DNA from: Clostridia bacterium
GTDB lineage: Bacteria > Bacillota > Clostridia > Oscillospirales > CAG-382
Direction: 5' to 3'
DNA: 64,000 bases
Assembly (NCBI GenBank): GCA_017447445.1
Contig: JAFSNK010000003.1
Span: 1 to 64,000 of the forward strand
Made by a program: the position numbers and the translations under genes. The notes beneath the pieces were generated by a model. The model had not been told where the DNA came from and searched no databases. It worked only from the letters and a program-made list of their open reading frames with translations. Below are positions 9,496-17,311 of the stretch, one piece after another. Numbering within the stretch: position 1 is the first letter of the stretch; every line of letters begins with the position of its first letter.

Positions 9496-10404
9496 ATGGT
9501 TTACAGACTCGGCATAGATATCGGCGGGACCAGCGCCAAGCTCGGCATAGTGGACGGGGATTTCAAGGTCGTCAAAAGCGCGAAAGCCGCCACCAAAGGC
9601 ATTTCCGCCGACGAAATAATCGAATCGATAGCGGCGGCGGCGCGTCCGCTGCTCGCGGAATACGAGGTCGCTTCCGTCGGCATCGGCTCGCCGGGGCGCG
9701 TCGTGCGGGAGACGGGCGTCGTCGAACGCTGCGGCAACCTGCCCTTCGACCATTACCCCGTCGCGGGGAACATTTCGCGGGCGCTTTCGCTCCCCGCGCT
9801 TATAGATAACGACGCGAACTGCGCTCTTATCGGCGAGCGCGCGGCGGGCGTGCTGCGCGGGCTGCAGAACGCGCTTATAATAACGCTCGGCACCGGGATC
9901 GGCGGCGCGATACTCATTCACGGCAGAGTCTACCGCGGGCACAACAACCGCGCGGGCGAGCTGGGGCATTTCTGTATGGACCTTAACGGCGAGGAATGCG
10001 AATGCGGGCTGCGCGGCTGCTTCGAAATGCAGGGCTCCGCCACCGCTTTGATAAAACTCACCGCGGAATACGCCGCGCAAAACCCCGGTTCGGTACTTGC
10101 GCGGGAATGCGGGGAAAGGATCAGCGGCAGAACGGCTTTCGAGGCGGCGCGCAAGGGCTGCCCCGTCGCGAAAGCGCTGCTGGACGAATACGGCAGGCGG
10201 CTCGCTCTGGGGCTGGATTCGCTCTGCTACGTCTTCCAGCCGCAGATGATCGCCGTTTCCGGCGGCATCTCGCGGGAGGGAGAGAATCTTATCGAATACA
10301 TAACGCCGCACCGCGTGGCGGACAACCCCGTTAAAACCTCCTCGCTTCAGGGCGAGGGCGGGCTTATCGGCGCCGCGCTGCTCGGCACGGAATACGCTGT
10401 GTGA
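9496..10404 (+). CDS. ROK family sugar kinase (likely amino-sugar or glucose kinase)
   Basis: 302 residues. The N terminus YRLGIDIGGTSAKLGIVD is the ATP phosphate-binding loop of ROK proteins. NLPFDHYPV and NDANCALIGE carry the sugar-binding Asn-Asp. GTGIGGAI is the second phosphate loop. The structural zinc site is complete: His158, Cys168, Cys170, Cys175 (ECECGLRGC). There is no N-terminal helix-turn-helix, so it is a kinase and not a NagC-type repressor. With NagA one base upstream, N-acetylglucosamine or N-acetylmannosamine kinase is the natural guess. Glucokinase cannot be excluded from sequence. Confidence 0.88.
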   Translation: MVYRLGIDIGGTSAKLGIVDGDFKVVKSAKAATKGISADEIIESIAAAARPLLAEYEVASVGIGSPGRVVRETGVVERCGNLPFDHYPVAGNISRALSLPALIDNDANCALIGERAAGVLRGLQNALIITLGTGIGGAILIHGRVYRGHNNRAGELGHFCMDLNGEECECGLRGCFEMQGSATALIKLTAEYAAQNPGSVLARECGERISGRTAFEAARKGCPVAKALLDEYGRRLALGLDSLCYVFQPQMIAVSGGISREGENLIEYITPHRVADNPVKTSSLQGEGGLIGAALLGTEYAV

Positions 10405-10405
10405 T

Positions 10406-11032
10406 ATGATCTGTAAAACCGACGACAAAAACCCGAACAAAGAAATAATACTCGCCTGCGCGGAAGTAATAAAAAACGGCGGGATAGCGATCTTTCCCAC
10501 CGAAACGGTTTACGGGATCGGCGTGAACGCCTTTGACGAATCCGCCGTGCGCCGCCTTTATGCGCTTAAAAAGCGCCCGGCGGACAAGCCGCTGCTTATG
10601 CATATCCGCGGCAGGGAAGCGGCGGAACAGCTTGGATACCTCGGCTGCCGCGCGCGCAAACTAATAGAGCTTTACACCCCCGGGCCGCTTACTCTGGTGG
10701 TGAAAAAGCGCCCGCGCGTGCCCGCGTGCGCCGTTTCCGGCGGGGAAACGGTGGGGCTTCGCTTCCCGTCGAACGGGATATTCACGGAGCTCGCGAAAGC
10801 CGCCGGGGTGCCCATCGCCGCCACGAGTGCGAATTTTTCCGGCTTCGAAAGCGCGAAAAACGCGTCGGAGCTCGCTTCGCTCGCTTCGCTCGCCGATTTC
10901 GTCATCGACGGCGGGGAATGCGAATATTCTTTTGAATCTACGATACTTTCGCTCGTCGGCAGGCCGAGGATACTGCGGCAGGGCGCGTTCCCGCGCGAAA
11001 GGATCGAGGAGGTGATCGGCAGATGCGATTGA
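10406..11032 (+). CDS. tsaC: L-threonylcarbamoyladenylate synthase (YrdC/Sua5 domain)
   Basis: 208 residues. Makes threonylcarbamoyl-AMP from threonine, bicarbonate and ATP for the t6A37 modification of ANN-decoding tRNAs. The YrdC core is evident: FPTETVYGIG, the KR..DKPL motif (KKRPADKPL), LYTPGPLTLVVKK, GLRFPSN and the ATSANFSG nucleotide site. The short C terminus shows this is the TsaC form without a full Sua5 domain. It starts one base after the kinase stop and overlaps coaE by 10 bases. Its place in the sugar operon looks like housekeeping genes appended downstream and not a functional link. Confidence 0.93.
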   Translation: MICKTDDKNPNKEIILACAEVIKNGGIAIFPTETVYGIGVNAFDESAVRRLYALKKRPADKPLLMHIRGREAAEQLGYLGCRARKLIELYTPGPLTLVVKKRPRVPACAVSGGETVGLRFPSNGIFTELAKAAGVPIAATSANFSGFESAKNASELASLASLADFVIDGGECEYSFESTILSLVGRPRILRQGAFPRERIEEVIGRCD

Positions 11033-11616
11033 TAGGGCTTTGCGGCAAAAGCGGAAGCGGAAAAAGCGTTTTCGCGGCGAACTCGCGCGAAGCGGGCATC
11101 GAAGTCATAGACTGCGACGCGGTCTATGCCGAAATGGTTTCGCACCCCTCGCCCTGCCTTGCGGATATCGCGCGCGCCTTCGGCGAAAAAGCCGTGCGCG
11201 GCGGCGCTCTGGACCGCGCGTATATGGCTCCGCTCGTGTTTGCGGACGCAAAAAAGCTGGCGCGGCTGAACCGCATAACTCATAAGCACATAAAAGCAAA
11301 ACTGCGCGAGATGCTCGCCGGATACGGCGAAAACGCAACGGTGCTGCTCGACGCGCCGACGCTTTTCGAAAGCGGGATCGACGCGTGGTGCGACCTTGTC
11401 ATAGGCGTCGTCGCACCCTATGAAGAATGCGTTAAACGCATTACCGAACGCGACGGGATATCCGCGGAGCGGGCGAAAGAACGGCTGGACAGCCAGATAA
11501 GCGAAGATTTTATTCGCGAAAACTGCGACGTGATACTTTACAACGATTCCGGCCTGGAAACGTTCGCCGCGCAGTCGAAGGCGCTGGCGGAAGAGATCGC
11601 GGAGGGGAAAATATGA
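11023..11616 (+). CDS. coaE: Dephospho-CoA kinase
   Basis: 197 residues, the usual size. Last step of CoA synthesis: ATP phosphorylates the 3'-hydroxyl of dephospho-CoA. The P-loop is GKSGSGKS (residues 8-15). The substrate-binding segment EVIDCDAVYAEM is the family's DAD-like motif, and VLLDAPTLFESG is the usual core strand. The lid contains RITERDGISAERAKERLDSQ. It overlaps tsaC by 10 bases and the transglycosylase by 4, so the three are translationally coupled. Confidence 0.95.
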   Translation: MRLIGLCGKSGSGKSVFAANSREAGIEVIDCDAVYAEMVSHPSPCLADIARAFGEKAVRGGALDRAYMAPLVFADAKKLARLNRITHKHIKAKLREMLAGYGENATVLLDAPTLFESGIDAWCDLVIGVVAPYEECVKRITERDGISAERAKERLDSQISEDFIRENCDVILYNDSGLETFAAQSKALAEEIAEGKI

Positions 11617-12191
11617 ATTACAGGAAGTTTATCGTCTGCGCGGTGCTGCTCGTCGCTTTCGGCGTGGGCGCGTTCTTCGCCGTCGGCGCGATACAAAAAA
11701 GCCGCTACCCGCGCGATTATTCGGAATACGTTCAGAAATACTGCGCCGAATACGAAGTCCCGCAGTCGCTCGTCTACGCCGTCATCCGCACCGAAAGCGG
11801 GTTCAACAAAGACGCGGTCTCCCGCGCGGGGGCGAAGGGGCTTATGCAGCTCACGCCCGACACGTTTTCCTGGCTTTCGCGCATTATGGAGATCGAGGAG
11901 CGCCCGGAGCTTATAACCGACCCGGAAACGAATATCCGCTACGGCGTATATTACCTCGGCTATCTTTACAGGCGCTACGGAAGCGCCTCGTGGGAGACGG
12001 CGCTGGCGGGCTATAACGCGGGGCACAACCGCGTTTCCGGCTGGCTGGAGGACGAAAGATACACCGACGACGGCAAAACGCTTAAAAACATCCCCATCGA
12101 AGAGACCGCGAACTACATCCCCAAGGTGATGAAGTCGAAGGCGAAGTACGAATCGCTTTATCCCGAACTTGCCCCCGCGGAGAACGGCTGA
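11613..12191 (+). CDS. Membrane-anchored lytic transglycosylase (SLT domain)
   Basis: 192 residues. One N-terminal transmembrane or uncleaved signal segment (about 7-27) anchors an extracellular SLT domain. The catalytic Glu61 is in VIRTESGFN. The other goose-lysozyme-like motifs follow in order: GAKGLMQLTPDTF, NIRYGVYYLGYL and ALAGYNAGHNRV. It cleaves the MurNAc-GlcNAc bond of peptidoglycan to give 1,6-anhydroMurNAc ends. It shares a transcript with NagA and the sugar kinase, which suits peptidoglycan-sugar salvage, although the intervening tsaC and coaE weaken that reading. ATGA overlap with coaE; a terminator follows. Confidence 0.93.
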   Translation: MNYRKFIVCAVLLVAFGVGAFFAVGAIQKSRYPRDYSEYVQKYCAEYEVPQSLVYAVIRTESGFNKDAVSRAGAKGLMQLTPDTFSWLSRIMEIEERPELITDPETNIRYGVYYLGYLYRRYGSASWETALAGYNAGHNRVSGWLEDERYTDDGKTLKNIPIEETANYIPKVMKSKAKYESLYPELAPAENG

Positions 12192-12217
12192 AACCGAATA
12201 ATAAACGAGAATATCCG

Positions 12218-12245
12218 AAAACGCCCCGGCGGGCGTTTTTTTTTT
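12218..12245 (+). terminator. Terminator of the amino-sugar operon
   Basis: AAAACGCCC, loop CGGC, GGGCGTTTT and a run of T. Strong intrinsic terminator. Confidence 0.9.
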
Positions 12246-12343
12246 GCTTTCGCGCGGTGCGCCGCGCCGATTCGCGCGCCCGGGCTCCGGCGTGTCTGCC
12301 TCCCGCCCGCCTGCATATCATATAAGAGGGAGTGAAAAGCAAT

Positions 12344-12565
12344 ATGAAGAGAATACTCGTACTGTCGTCGGTGACCTACGCGCTGCGCGTACAGGATATA
12401 TTGAAGCAAAACGGGATCTACTCCAACCTCACGCGGTCCCCCGCCGTGAGAAGCGTGCGCGGCTGCGGCTACGGCGTGAGCTTTTCCCCGGGCGACGAAC
12501 CGCGCGTGCGCGCGCTGGTGGCTGCCGCGGAAATACCCGTTCTCGGTTACGCCGGGGAACGATGA
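12344..12565 (+). CDS. DUF3343 protein (putative sulfur/selenium carrier)
   Basis: 73 residues from ATG 12344. An in-frame GTG at 12332 is less likely because the AAGAGGGAG ribosome site would touch it. The sequence runs KRILVLSSVTYALRVQD, then RGCGYGVSF, the conserved Cys-Gly signature of the DUF3343 family. This family is repeatedly found beside SufS-like cysteine desulfurases and selenium genes and is thought to carry sulfur or selenium on the Cys. Its stop overlaps the start of the desulfurase (ATGA), so they are coupled. A promoter is not obvious; TATCAT near 12314 is a weak -10 candidate. Confidence 0.8.
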   Translation: MKRILVLSSVTYALRVQDILKQNGIYSNLTRSPAVRSVRGCGYGVSFSPGDEPRVRALVAAAEIPVLGYAGER

Positions 12566-13704
12566 TATATTTCGACAACGCCGCCACCGGGATGCCCAAA
12601 AACCCCGCGGCGATAAAAGCGATGACGGAGGCGATGCTGAAGTGCGGCAACCCCGGCAGAGGCGGGCACCCGTATTCCGTCGAAGCCGCCGAAACGGTTT
12701 ATAACTGCCGCAAAAAGCTCGCCGCCATGTTCGGCAGCCGCCCGGACCTCGTAATATTCACCTCCGGCGCGACGGAGGCGCTGAATATCGCCATAAAGGG
12801 CGCGAACCGCCGCGGAGGGCTAACGGTCGTCTCCTCTATGGAGCACAATTCCGTTATCCGCCCGCTTAACGTGCTGCGCCGCCGGGGCGAAACCTCGCTG
12901 CGACAGTTCCGCGTGGATATCGAAAGCGACGCCGACACTCTGGAAAACTTCGCCGCAGTCACACGCGGGGCGTCGAATATAGTGGTCACGCACGCTTCAA
13001 ACGTCTGCGGACGGGTGCTCCCGATTAAAGAAATGCGGGCGCTCGCGCCGGAGGACGCGGTTTTTATACTCGACGCTTCGCAGACCGCGGGGCATATCCC
13101 GGTCTCGGTCACGGAGCTCGGCGCGGACGTTATCTGCCTCCCGGCGCACAAGGGGCTTTGCGGTCCGATGGGCGTCGGCGCGCTTATAATCAACCCCGAA
13201 AGCGGAGTTTACCTCGATTCGCTCATCGAGGGCGGCACGGGCACGAACTCCAAAAGCCCGGATATGCCGGACCAATACCCGGAGCATCTCGAATCCGGCA
13301 CTCAGAACGTGGCGGGCATCGCCGGGCTTTCGGCGGCGCTGGACGGGTTCGCCTACCCCGTGCGCGAGCGCAGGGTGTTCGCCTACCTGCTCCGCGCGAT
13401 GCGGCTTTTGCCGGGGATAACGCTCCACGGCGCGCCGGAACCGGGGAAAGAGGAGGCGTTTATGCCGCTTATCCTGTTCAATCAAACCGGAGCCGACTGC
13501 GAAACGCTTGCGGAAAAGCTTGCCGAAGCGGGATTCGCATTGCGCGCCGGATACCATTGCTCCCCTGCGGCGCACCGCACGCTCGGAACCTACGAAACCG
13601 GCGGAGTACGCCTTTCGCTCGGCGAGGGGAACACTCTTCGCGAGGCGGAACGTTTTATAGCCGCCCTCGCCGCGCTTACCGAAGCTCCCGACGACAGTAA
13701 ATAA
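12562..13704 (+). CDS. Cysteine desulfurase family class V aminotransferase
   Basis: 381 residues from ATG 12562, which overlaps the DUF3343 stop. PLP-dependent fold type I enzyme that removes sulfur from cysteine as a persulfide. Motifs: MIYFDNAATGMPK at the start, FTSGATEALNIAI, SMEHNSVIRPL, DASQTAGH with the PLP-binding Asp, and the Schiff-base Lys197 in PAHKGLCGP. The catalytic Cys333 lies in RAGYHCSPAAHRTLGT, close to the C terminus as in group II (SufS-like) enzymes. The partner DUF3343 protein next door is the likely sulfur acceptor. No SufU or SufBCD genes lie nearby, so its role in Fe-S assembly is open. Confidence 0.92.
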   Translation: MIYFDNAATGMPKNPAAIKAMTEAMLKCGNPGRGGHPYSVEAAETVYNCRKKLAAMFGSRPDLVIFTSGATEALNIAIKGANRRGGLTVVSSMEHNSVIRPLNVLRRRGETSLRQFRVDIESDADTLENFAAVTRGASNIVVTHASNVCGRVLPIKEMRALAPEDAVFILDASQTAGHIPVSVTELGADVICLPAHKGLCGPMGVGALIINPESGVYLDSLIEGGTGTNSKSPDMPDQYPEHLESGTQNVAGIAGLSAALDGFAYPVRERRVFAYLLRAMRLLPGITLHGAPEPGKEEAFMPLILFNQTGADCETLAEKLAEAGFALRAGYHCSPAAHRTLGTYETGGVRLSLGEGNTLREAERFIAALAALTEAPDDSK

Positions 13705-13740
13705 AAAAACCGGAGAAGCATTTTTGCTTCTCCGTTTTGT
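13700..13740. terminator. Bidirectional terminator between the desulfurase and GNAT genes
   Basis: CGGAGAAGCA (13711-13720), loop TTTT, TGCTTCTCCG (13725-13734), with T-rich sequence on the plus side and seven A on the other. It can therefore stop both converging operons. Confidence 0.9.
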
Positions 13741-13748
13741 ATTTGCGC

Positions 13749-14204
13749 TTATTCGAAATAATACATCAGATTAAGGCAATCCGGCGCGCTTTCGTCGATA
13801 TATCCGGTGTCTTCAAACCCGGCTTTTTCGTAAACGCGCAGCGCGGCGGCGTCGTTCTTATTCACGCAGACCTCCACGCAGCCGTATTTGCGTTCTTTGC
13901 CGAGCAGGGTAAGGATCGCTTTAAGCGCTTCGGTGCCCAGACCCCTGTTCTGGTAAGGGAGCCCTATCATGAACTGCTGCAGATCGTAGCAAGCCGGCTC
14001 TTCGTCCAGATCCTTCACCAGCGCGACGCCTACCGCGGTATCTCCCTCGGCAATTCCTATAACTCTCGCGCGGGAGCCGCGGTAGATATACCCCCGGGCG
14101 ATTATGCCCGTCGCGTCATCGAGAAAGCCCTTCTGCTCCACGCCGACGTAAAGCCGCCGCACCTGCTCCCAGTTATCCTCGTTCAGTTCAAAAAGCCTTA
14201 TCAT
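13749..14204 (-). CDS. GNAT family N-acetyltransferase
   Basis: 151 residues. Single GNAT domain. The acetyl-CoA pyrophosphate-binding motif A is LPYQNRGLGTEALKAI (the QxxGxG form). Motif B follows with CVNKNDAAALRVYEKAGFEDTG, whose Asn and AxxxYEKxGF pattern are typical of diamine and ribosomal-protein acetyltransferases. The C terminus LNLMYYFE resembles spermine/spermidine acetyltransferase-like members. The substrate cannot be stated. It is the last gene of a three-gene minus-strand operon, 10 bases after the signal-peptidase-like gene. Confidence 0.9.
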   Translation of the reverse strand: MIRLFELNEDNWEQVRRLYVGVEQKGFLDDATGIIARGYIYRGSRARVIGIAEGDTAVGVALVKDLDEEPACYDLQQFMIGLPYQNRGLGTEALKAILTLLGKERKYGCVEVCVNKNDAAALRVYEKAGFEDTGYIDESAPDCLNLMYYFE

Positions 14205-14214
14205 TTTTTACTCC

Positions 14215-14814
14215 TTATCTTCTTCCGCGCAGCTTGGCTTTGAATTCCTCGAAGGCCTCCCTGTTCCTGCAAAGCTTTATCCAGTCGACTGTCATCATCA
14301 CGACGTACACGATCCCCAACACCACCGCGGCGTAAAGGTAAACGTCGTTTATATCCGCGGACATATGCATTATTTTAAGCTGACCGCCGCCGTCCATATG
14401 CGAGGTGGAAAGGCAGAGGAAATCGTGCGTGCCGCCCCAGCAAAGATAGTCGATAAGCCGTATCGCAAGGGTGGAGGTTATAAGCACCGTAAGAGTGAAA
14501 AGCAGTTTTTTGCGGCTCTTTATCCCGGCGAACGCCGCCGCCTTGTAGGTAAACCCCAAAGCGCCGCAGACAAGCCCCGCCGCCAGCACGGCGAAAGCGA
14601 TCTGCGCTTCGTAAGCCCTGCCGCTGCCGATGATATCGTCGAACAGCGTGGAACGGTGTATCCGGTGGTGGATATGGAAACAGTCCCGCACCTGCATCAG
14701 CGCTTCGTCGTCGGCTTCGTAATAATTGTCTATCACAAGCTTGGCGCACTGGTCGACAGCCGCCAGAACGATCACCAGGACGATGAACAGAACTATTACT
14801 TTGTATTTCTTCAT
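14215..14814 (-). CDS. Divergent signal peptidase II (LspA)-like membrane protein
   Basis: 199 residues from ATG 14814, which follows AAAGGAGCCGCT. Four predicted membrane helices (about 6-27, 70-92, 103-122, 157-178) match the LspA topology. The first helix ends LAAVDQCAKLVI, like the LspA signature DQxxK. The segment RLIDYLCWGGTHDFL aligns with NLIDR..G.VVDFI, and SADINDVYLYAAVVLG with FNLADVFI..G. On that alignment the two catalytic aspartates are Asp131 and Asp157 and both are kept. Unusual: the N-A-F segment near residues 45-60 is replaced by CFHIHHRIHRS, and the conserved Asn before the second Asp lies in a different context. It could process a special lipoprotein, such as those nearby, or have another substrate. 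The family call rests on motif reading by eye. Confidence 0.6.
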   Translation of the reverse strand: MKKYKVIVLFIVLVIVLAAVDQCAKLVIDNYYEADDEALMQVRDCFHIHHRIHRSTLFDDIIGSGRAYEAQIAFAVLAAGLVCGALGFTYKAAAFAGIKSRKKLLFTLTVLITSTLAIRLIDYLCWGGTHDFLCLSTSHMDGGGQLKIMHMSADINDVYLYAAVVLGIVYVVMMTVDWIKLCRNREAFEEFKAKLRGRR

Positions 14815-14864
14815 AGCGGCTCCTTTACAGAATGTATTGCGCCTGCGGCGCGTGGAAGTTCGGT

Positions 14865-17045
14865 TCAGTCCAGCACCGCGAGCAGGTACCCCGCGAATAT
14901 GCCACCGGGGATCTCTATTTCCGTCCTGCCGTTTTCGCATTTCAGCTTCGCCGTCTTTTCGCCTTCGAATTCAGGCGAATACAGCGCCGCGCGGGAGTAG
15001 GTTTTCCCGCCCGAAGCGAAGGAAGCGCGCACCGTTCCGGTCTTTTCGGCTCCCGGTTCGAAGGGCGGGGCGGGGAGCAGCGGGGAGGTGAACGCGTCGC
15101 GCTCCTCGATAAATCCCTTTGTGTTCACGAAATGCAGCACCGTGCCGCGCGGCGTTTCGAACGCCGAAACGATAATATTTTCGTCGCTGCAGCAGGTGAA
15201 CCCGCCGCCGATAAGCGTTTTGAGCAGCGCGCCGTCGAGATCGCGCATTTCGCGAATATAAGACCTGTCGCAGGGGGTGCTTTCGCCGCGCTGCCAAACC
15301 GCGGGCTGTATGGGATGGTCCGAAACGTCCGCGGCGTGGTAGATCACGCTGCCCTTGCCGATCTTTTCCTCCACGCAAAGCGCTTCGCCGTTTTCCCCGC
15401 GGGCGAGTATCTCGCCGTGCGCGGTTTCGAAAACGTATGCGCTTTTCGCGTTTTCAAAAGTCTTTCCGCAAATGTATTCCCGCCCGGAATATTCCGCTTT
15501 TTTCAATTTCGAGCGCATCCCGAGCAGGCGCGTCTTCTCTTCGATCCCGCGCTCTCGCACGTTTTCGTCCCGCCCGGCGAATTCGCCGAGTATTATCAGT
15601 CTGCCGCCGTTTCGCACGTAATCGCGCAGCTTTCCGGCTTCGCCGTCGCTTATCGAATAAACGTAGGGCGCGATCATCACCGGGAACGCCGCAAGCGTTT
15701 CCGCGCCGTCCGTGCCGAACGCCATATCGCAGCACACGCCGCTTACGTACGCCGCTTCGAGATAAGCCATAAACGGCTTCATATATTTTTGCGGCGCGTC
15801 TTTATCGGAATAATCGCGCGTCTCGGGCGAGAACCAGAAGGCGGCGTCGGCGCGCTTGCGCGGATCGCGGAAGCAAAGCGCGTGCTTCTTTTCGAAATCG
15901 CGCATCGGGCGGTCGAAAACCGACCTCGGATCGCCCGCCGTCCCGGTGTAAAGCTGCCCCCACGAACGGCAAAGCGCCCACGCGGCGTATGCCGTCCCGG
16001 CGGTCTGCGGATACATAAGCGCCATCGGCGGCTTTCCGTTGCGGCGCGCCATCGCAAAGCGGTGTATCGCCTCCCCGGCGAAGCAGACGAAGGAATCCTT
16101 TATTATCCCGCAGCATTCCTGGAATATGAAATCCCAAAGCTTCTGCGCCGGCTCGAACCCGTAGCAGGTGGTGTCGAAGGGAAGCACCTCCGCGCAGTAC
16201 GCCGGGCGCATCGGGCGGAACCCTATGCTTTTGTAACGCTCGTCCATACGGAAATGAAAATCGCCGCTCTGCTTCTTTTTGAACCTTTTCCACGCGACGT
16301 AATCGGCGCGCTCGTAATGCTCGAAGAATTCGCCCCAATGCTCCCTGTCGGGCAGTTCGAATCCCGTCTCCGCGCGGAATTTGGCGCGGCAGTAAGCGCA
16401 GGCGCAGGCGTTTCCGCCGCCGAACCACTGCACGTCGTCGTTCATTATGCCGTCGATACGCGCTTTTTCTATTATCCTGCGCACGTGGTTCCAGTACGCT
16501 TCTTCAAAATCGGGGTGATTAAAACAATGCGCGTTGCCGTTGTAGTGCTTGAATATCCAGTGCACGTCCTTCCCCTCGGTGTGGATATACGAGGAAAGGC
16601 AGGGCTTCCCCGTGGAGCCGTCTATCTGCGCGAACTCGTCGGGATGAACTCCCTCCGGCGTGCGCCGCGTTTCGCAGTTGGCGCGGAAATCCGGGTAGGT
16701 GGAAAACTGCGTTCCGGGGGCGAGATTCTTCTTCCAGAACGTTTCGGGATCTACCGGGCGGTAGGTAAGGTGGGTGGAATGGTGCTCGATCACATTGATG
16801 CCCTTTTTGTGGAACGCGCGCGTGAACCGGGCTATGAAATCCTCGATATCCGTCCAGTAGGCGATGAACGAAAAACGGAAATGCGCGCCGAAGAGTATCA
16901 CGGCGGTAACTCCGTTCGCGGCGTAAAGCTCCGCAGCGTCGTCAAGGTCTTTTTCGGTAAAACCGTATATCGCTCTGCCGTCGTAGTGGTACCAGCCGAA
17001 CCGTTCCTCCCACGCGGTAGAACGCGCAAGTTCTCTGTTTTCCAT
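14865..17045 (-). CDS. Putative glycoside hydrolase, GH42/GHL6-like, with a trimerisation-type domain
   Basis: 726 residues, no signal peptide. The N-terminal ~390 residues look like a TIM barrel of hypothetical glycosyl hydrolases: FGWYHYDGRAIYGFTEKDLD, GVTAVILFGAHFRF, the strand end GIMNDDVQWFGGG with the Cys cluster ACACAYCRAKF, and VCFAGEAIHRFAMA with a candidate acidic residue. Residues about 440-560 form a glutamine-amidotransferase-like domain typical of beta-galactosidase trimerisation domains (PVMIAPYVYSISD, LRDYVRNGGRLIILGEF). A beta-sandwich C terminus follows (TVLHFVNTKGF). It is probably a cytoplasmic enzyme acting on an imported oligosaccharide. The exact family and catalytic residues are uncertain. 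First gene of its operon. Confidence 0.65.
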   Translation of the reverse strand: MENRELARSTAWEERFGWYHYDGRAIYGFTEKDLDDAAELYAANGVTAVILFGAHFRFSFIAYWTDIEDFIARFTRAFHKKGINVIEHHSTHLTYRPVDPETFWKKNLAPGTQFSTYPDFRANCETRRTPEGVHPDEFAQIDGSTGKPCLSSYIHTEGKDVHWIFKHYNGNAHCFNHPDFEEAYWNHVRRIIEKARIDGIMNDDVQWFGGGNACACAYCRAKFRAETGFELPDREHWGEFFEHYERADYVAWKRFKKKQSGDFHFRMDERYKSIGFRPMRPAYCAEVLPFDTTCYGFEPAQKLWDFIFQECCGIIKDSFVCFAGEAIHRFAMARRNGKPPMALMYPQTAGTAYAAWALCRSWGQLYTGTAGDPRSVFDRPMRDFEKKHALCFRDPRKRADAAFWFSPETRDYSDKDAPQKYMKPFMAYLEAAYVSGVCCDMAFGTDGAETLAAFPVMIAPYVYSISDGEAGKLRDYVRNGGRLIILGEFAGRDENVRERGIEEKTRLLGMRSKLKKAEYSGREYICGKTFENAKSAYVFETAHGEILARGENGEALCVEEKIGKGSVIYHAADVSDHPIQPAVWQRGESTPCDRSYIREMRDLDGALLKTLIGGGFTCCSDENIIVSAFETPRGTVLHFVNTKGFIEERDAFTSPLLPAPPFEPGAEKTGTVRASFASGGKTYSRAALYSPEFEGEKTAKLKCENGRTEIEIPGGIFAGYLLAVLD

Positions 17046-17076
17046 ACTTTCCTCCGTTGCGCGGCTTATTCAAATC

Positions 17077-17102
17077 ATCCCGCAGGTCTTGCCCTGCGGG
17101 AT
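17077..17102 (-). promoter_or_regulatory. Perfect 10-bp inverted repeat in the leader of the hydrolase operon
   Basis: ATCCCGCAGG and CCTGCGGGAT around a 6-base centre, about 32 bases before the hydrolase ATG and about 47 downstream of its -10. No T run follows, so it is not a terminator. It could be a repressor operator or an RNA hairpin. Confidence 0.6.
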
Positions 17103-17148
17103 GCCGTTATCGCCCGGTACAAAGCCGTTCGCACTCTGCCGTGTTTTT

Positions 17149-17177
17149 ATTTTAGCATATTTCTTTTTATAAATCAA
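17149..17177 (-). promoter_or_regulatory. Promoter of the hydrolase-LspA-like-GNAT operon
   Basis: Minus strand TTGATT (17172-17177), 17-base spacer, TAAAAT (17149-17154). Confidence 0.65.
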
Positions 17178-17244
17178 CTCTTTTTTGCGGCGCCGCGGCA
17201 GATATCCCGCCGCACCCGGCACCTCCCGCGAAGCGCCTTTTTGC

Positions 17245-17273
17245 TTGACATTCCGCAAGCCGTGTGATAGTAT
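17245..17273 (+). promoter_or_regulatory. Promoter of the DUF4855 lipoprotein
   Basis: TTGACA (17245-17250), 17-base spacer, TAGTAT (17268-17273), 38 bases before ATG 17312. Divergent from the hydrolase promoter. Confidence 0.7.
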
Positions 17274-17311
17274 TGAAACGGTATAAATAACAACGAACGG
17301 AAAACGGAATT

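Noticed and set aside
12244..12561. N-terminal extension of the cysteine desulfurase by about 105 residues
   Set aside because: The extension runs through the terminator and the DUF3343 gene. ATG 12562 gives the exact family start.
17077..17102. Intrinsic terminator at the inverted repeat before the hydrolase
   Set aside because: No T run on either strand and it lies between a promoter and its gene.
14832..17267. An 811-codon plus-strand frame opposite the hydrolase gene
   Set aside because: Shadow of the minus-strand hydrolase; the minus-strand reading has a promoter, a ribosome site and recognisable domains.
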